NCBI GenBank assembly: GCA_001687465.1
Contig: LVLI01000962.1
Coordinates: 1 to 10,938 of the forward strand
Reading direction: 5' to 3'
DNA from: Halocafeteria seosinensis
Taxonomy: Eukaryota; Sar; Bigyra; Bicosoecida
Length of the DNA stretch: 10,938 bases
The position numbers and the translations under genes were made by a program. Numbering within the stretch: position 1 is the stretch's first letter; every line of letters begins with the position of its first letter. Below, one piece after another: positions 8,678-10,938 of this stretch. Under the pieces are notes generated by a model. The model searched no databases, was not told the origin of the DNA, and was given only the letters and a program-made list of their open reading frames with translations.

Positions 8678-8827
8678 ACTGCAGTGCAGTTGAATTTCAG
8701 CTTCAACTATAGTAGCTGCCCGTTAGCCGACTGTACAGTCTGTACCGAGGGCCTAGGCCCTAGGCGCGGCTACGCCTTATCATACCATAGGCCCTTATGT
8801 TACATAAGTTATGTATTGTGTCACAAT
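8678..8827. repeat. cluster of perfect short palindromes
   Basis: Six perfect palindromes, or palindromes with a one-base centre, lie within 150 bp: ACTGCAGTGCAGT (8678-8690), GACTGTACAGTC (8729-8740), AGGGCCTAGGCCCT (8748-8761), CTTATGTTACATAAG (8794-8808), TACATAAGTTATGTA (8801-8815) and ATTGTGTCACAAT (8815-8827). The last three adjoin or overlap. All but the first sit inside the first unit of the tandem repeat that follows. Confidence 0.85.
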
Positions 8828-9055
8828 TTGTGTGTATTCACTTCAACTATAGTAAGTGCCCGTTAGCCGAGGCTACGCCTCTCCTCATACCCTGTATTGG
8901 GCATTACCAAATGCAACCACTTGCGCAGCATCCTTTCCTTGATGATGATGTGTATTCAACTTCAACTATAGTAAGTACCCGAGACCGAGGCTACGCCTCC
9001 CTGCATACGCCGTATAGGGCATTGCTAAATGCAACCACTTGCGCAGCATCCTACA
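8701..9055. repeat. three-copy tandem repeat, about 119-140 bp per unit
   Basis: Units begin with CTTCAACTATAGTA at 8701, 8841 and 8960. They share the GGCTACGCCT core. Units 2 and 3 also share a 21-base stretch (8911-8931 and 9029-9049) and are close copies of each other. Unit 1 is longer, more diverged and contains the palindrome cluster. On the minus strand, units 2 and 3 encode near-identical peptides (RMLRKWLHL), so the unit seems to derive from the 3' end of the element whose relic lies just to the right. Confidence 0.85.
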
Positions 9056-9355
9056 GTTGCTCCTCTGCACCAAACAGCTTAGGCGCAGTCGAAGATCCCT
9101 GACAAACAGGACCGGATCCGTTACCCTGAGATTAGACGGCCTATCATACAGTTCCTTCAAAAAGGTAAGCGCTTTTGAGCCCGTCCCTCCGTAGTTTTGG
9201 TAGACGAATGGAATGAAGAACTTCTCCGCCTCCCTTGCCAGCTTGAGATATTTGTTGTCCTTCTCTCTCTCTCTCTCTCTTATCAGCGTGGCATACGTGG
9301 CTCCGCACACACACATATGTGACAGATAGCCCATCGGCCGGGGAGTTGACCGCAT
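8966..9355 (-). pseudogene. possible C-terminal tail of a non-LTR retroelement ORF
   Basis: A 129-codon open frame runs into the tandem repeat. Its middle, KYLKLAREAEKFFIPFVYQNYGG and then SKALTFLKEL (about residues 36-69), resembles the K-Y-x(n)-F-x-P-F-V-x(n)-F/Y-G-G pattern that follows the reverse transcriptase in many LINE-type ORFs. The end, RMLRKWLHLAM, resembles the short basic segment that closes them. The reverse transcriptase core is not in the window, and upstream bases belong to another element, so this would be a 5'-truncated copy, as is common for LINEs. A TC microsatellite writes REREREK into the frame. The family call is from memory of the pattern and is moderate at best. Confidence 0.4.
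9262..9279. repeat. (TC)9 microsatellite
   Basis: Nine uninterrupted TC units, followed by one more T. It lies inside the minus-strand retroelement-like frame. Confidence 0.95.
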
Positions 9356-9369
9356 CCTCTTAACGAGAA

Positions 9370-9712
9370 GCGGTATGCGCCCGTGTTAAGCAGCGACGGG
9401 CCCGCTGTTCCTGCAGCCTTGCTGACATGCGCCGTGAGGGAACACAACACTGGTTTTGCTCAGGAGGCATCGGCGGGGGGCCCCTCCCGCGTCAGGTGGT
9501 GGCTTGTCATTGGCCACAACTGTTGCGTCTGGACCAACACTTAACCCTAACTGATAACTGCGCTGCTGCAACCGATCCTGGCGTCGCTGTGGCAGGCTCA
9601 GGGCCTTCTCCTCCTGGACTGAGCCTTGACGGTACCCCTAACATCGTTGGCGCAGGCAGTTCCGTCCACCTCAGTTTCGTCAACATAGCCCAGATTGTAG
9701 TACATCTCCTGC
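9370..9712. other. GC-rich stretch downstream of the chromodomain frame, no supported gene
   Basis: On the minus strand this follows the TGA that ends the RNase H-chromodomain frame. The same frame reads on past that stop for about 40 codons (for example EQEMYYNLGYVDETEVDG), so the stop may be a late lesion. Beyond that, Pro/Ala-rich frames overlap with no motif. It could include the element's 3' non-coding end or LTR, but I found no polypurine tract or TG...CA boundary that settles it. Confidence 0.4.
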
Positions 9713-10534
9713 TCAGGTCAAAGAAGGTGCGGCTATCCAGTCCTTCTGAGGCCACGACACCGGTTCCCACGTCCGTACTGCCTCTGGGTAGCCCTTCCAG
9801 TGGACGAGGATCCGCTTTTTGTGGAGCCTGAAGTCGATAAACCTCTCGACATCATCTACCGTGTGCGTAGCTCTAGGCGGCCATTCTAAGCAAGAGAAAC
9901 CAGTACCCATTGGGCTGTTTGACGCGGTCTTAGCCAAGCGGTCGGCAGCCGAGTTTGAAGCCCTGCGTATGAACCTAATCTCTGCGCTGCTCACCATTAG
10001 GAGGTTCTTAAGGTGGAACCATTCAGTCCGTGCCCCCTCGAAGAGCGGGATGAGCGTGTCCTTGCGGCACTGGGCTTCGCCATTCATGTGATCCACCATT
10101 GTTTGTGAGTCGCATTCCATGCGGACGTCCACCGGGGCTGGTAGCTCACTTGGTGATGCGTCAAGCGCATCGAAGACCAGTTTCAATCCCAACAGCAGGA
10201 CTTCGTATTCGGCTTCATTGTTAGTCTTGTGTGGCCCTACGTACTGGCTTGAGAGGCCTAACTGGAGTTTAGTACCAGCTGGCCCAACCCTGTAGCATAC
10301 AGCCCCAGCTCCCGCGTGTCCTGGGGTTGTTGGAAGCGCCATCGGTCTGGCAAAGTAGGCCCTCGAAGACATCCGTTTCTTTATGACTGGTGGCAGGTCA
10401 GCTGCGCACATCAGTCCCAGCTCCGAGGGTACAGGTTCCACCACTGAGGATTGTGACTCCGATGGCAAGGCCGGAGCAGCCTGGCTGGGGTTCAGCGGGA
10501 TATCAGTTTGATGTTGAAGCTGACGCTGCTTGCG
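9713..10534 (-). pseudogene. Ty3/gypsy-type retrotransposon pol fragment: RNase H plus chromodomain
   Basis: The frame is open from 10534 to a TGA at 9713 with no ATG at its start. An RNase HI-type domain occupies about 10333-9923. It shows GHAGAGAVCYR, the catalytic Glu in TNNEAEYEVLLLGLK, the catalytic Asp in ECDSQTMVDHMNGE and a later Asp in NSAADRLAK. A chromodomain follows at about 9862-9734 (VERFIDFR, ILVHWKGYPEAVRTWEP). The first catalytic Asp is missing from this frame, but a DGASNNP motif (about 10343-10323) appears in another frame just upstream. A one-base change in the C run near 10323-10326 therefore explains the loss. This RNase H looks like the additional 'archaeal-type' kind known from some LTR elements, including oomycete ones. 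Chromodomains normally close the integrase and target insertion to modified histones. No integrase is visible here. Confidence 0.82.
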
Positions 10535-10938
10535 TCACGTTGACTTAATGTCCGCCGTTATCGAAGGATTGTTGAGGCCCTCTATCTGGGTAGTAAAGTC
10601 GTGAAATGATCCGCAAAAGGAGTCCACCATTGGGCTCCGGCTTGACGTTCCGTGCGGAAAAGGCGCTCAGAGATCGTCCTAGCACTAATGAGTGATCTAT
10701 CGTCCAGAAAGAGTCGTCATGTTTATTCCCTTACGCTGCAGATCTGGATGGGAGACTATGGTCTTGTCTGGCCCCAGACAATGAAGTACAGGCTGGAGCA
10801 GATTGTCCGTACTACCACTCACAGGATCAAGCGTCTCGTCGTAAATCCCGCTGAACATCTCGAGGCCGTGCATGCACTTCTCAGCCAAGCCCATGTTTTC
10901 ATGCCGTCCTGTGGTACTTTTCGAAGACCTCTTGATGC
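10535..10938 (-). pseudogene. probable decayed upstream part of the same retroelement
   Basis: All three minus-strand frames are broken by stops. Fragments such as EVFEKYHRT and GLAEKCMHGLEMFSGI (about 10848-10931) faintly recall the segment after the reverse transcriptase active site in Ty3/gypsy pol (x-EVFEKLR-x-LKL-x-KC-x-F). No catalytic motif (YxDD) is present in the window. Position and strand fit the pol relic on its left; similarity is too weak for a firm call. Confidence 0.35.

Noticed and set aside
8966-9355. REREREK segment as a functional charged motif
   Set aside because: It is the translation of the (TC)9 microsatellite on the opposite strand.
9427-9831. 134-codon plus-strand ORF in the GC-rich region
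   Set aside because: It lies largely antisense to the chromodomain frame and its flank, has no motif, and is explained by GC-rich sequence having few stops.

Overview
The window looks like nuclear DNA of a protist eukaryote, most likely an oomycete (Phytophthora or downy-mildew type). The grounds are short GT-AG introns (60-183 nt), a papain-type cysteine protease, small predicted secreted proteins, a hAT transposase relic, and a Ty3/gypsy relic that joins an RNase H to a chromodomain. The lineage call is inference; nothing here proves it.

Layout: (1) 1-186 is the 3' end of a plus-strand papain-family protease. (2) 187-2719 is gene-poor and holds two weak small secreted-protein candidates, at 919-1206 and as a two-exon model at 1457-1743. 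(3) 2981-4657, minus strand, is a four-exon multi-pass membrane protein of unknown family (about 430 aa) with an Asp/His-rich stretch and a Cys cluster between membrane segments. (4) 5197-6082, plus strand, is a broken, internally deleted hAT transposase. (5) 6778-8445, minus strand, is a seven-exon drug/metabolite-superfamily transporter resembling SLC35F6 (about 382 aa as modelled). I rebuilt it from splice sites and the known order of family motifs. (6) 8678-10938 is repeat-rich. It holds a cluster of short perfect palindromes, a three-copy tandem repeat, a possible non-LTR retroelement C-terminal tail, and a degenerate Ty3/gypsy pol end, with the coding relics on the minus strand.

The intact genes (protease end, membrane protein, transporter) show no operon-like link; they are separate genes embedded in transposon debris. 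The most interesting signals are two independent short tandem duplications in the transporter gene (60-nt and 50-nt units). Each copies an exon end together with its 5' splice site, leaving competing or decayed donor copies. Next come a frame-preserving, stop-free 60-nt intron in the same gene, six perfect palindromes packed into 150 bp, and an RNase H-chromodomain reading frame with no integrase between the two domains.
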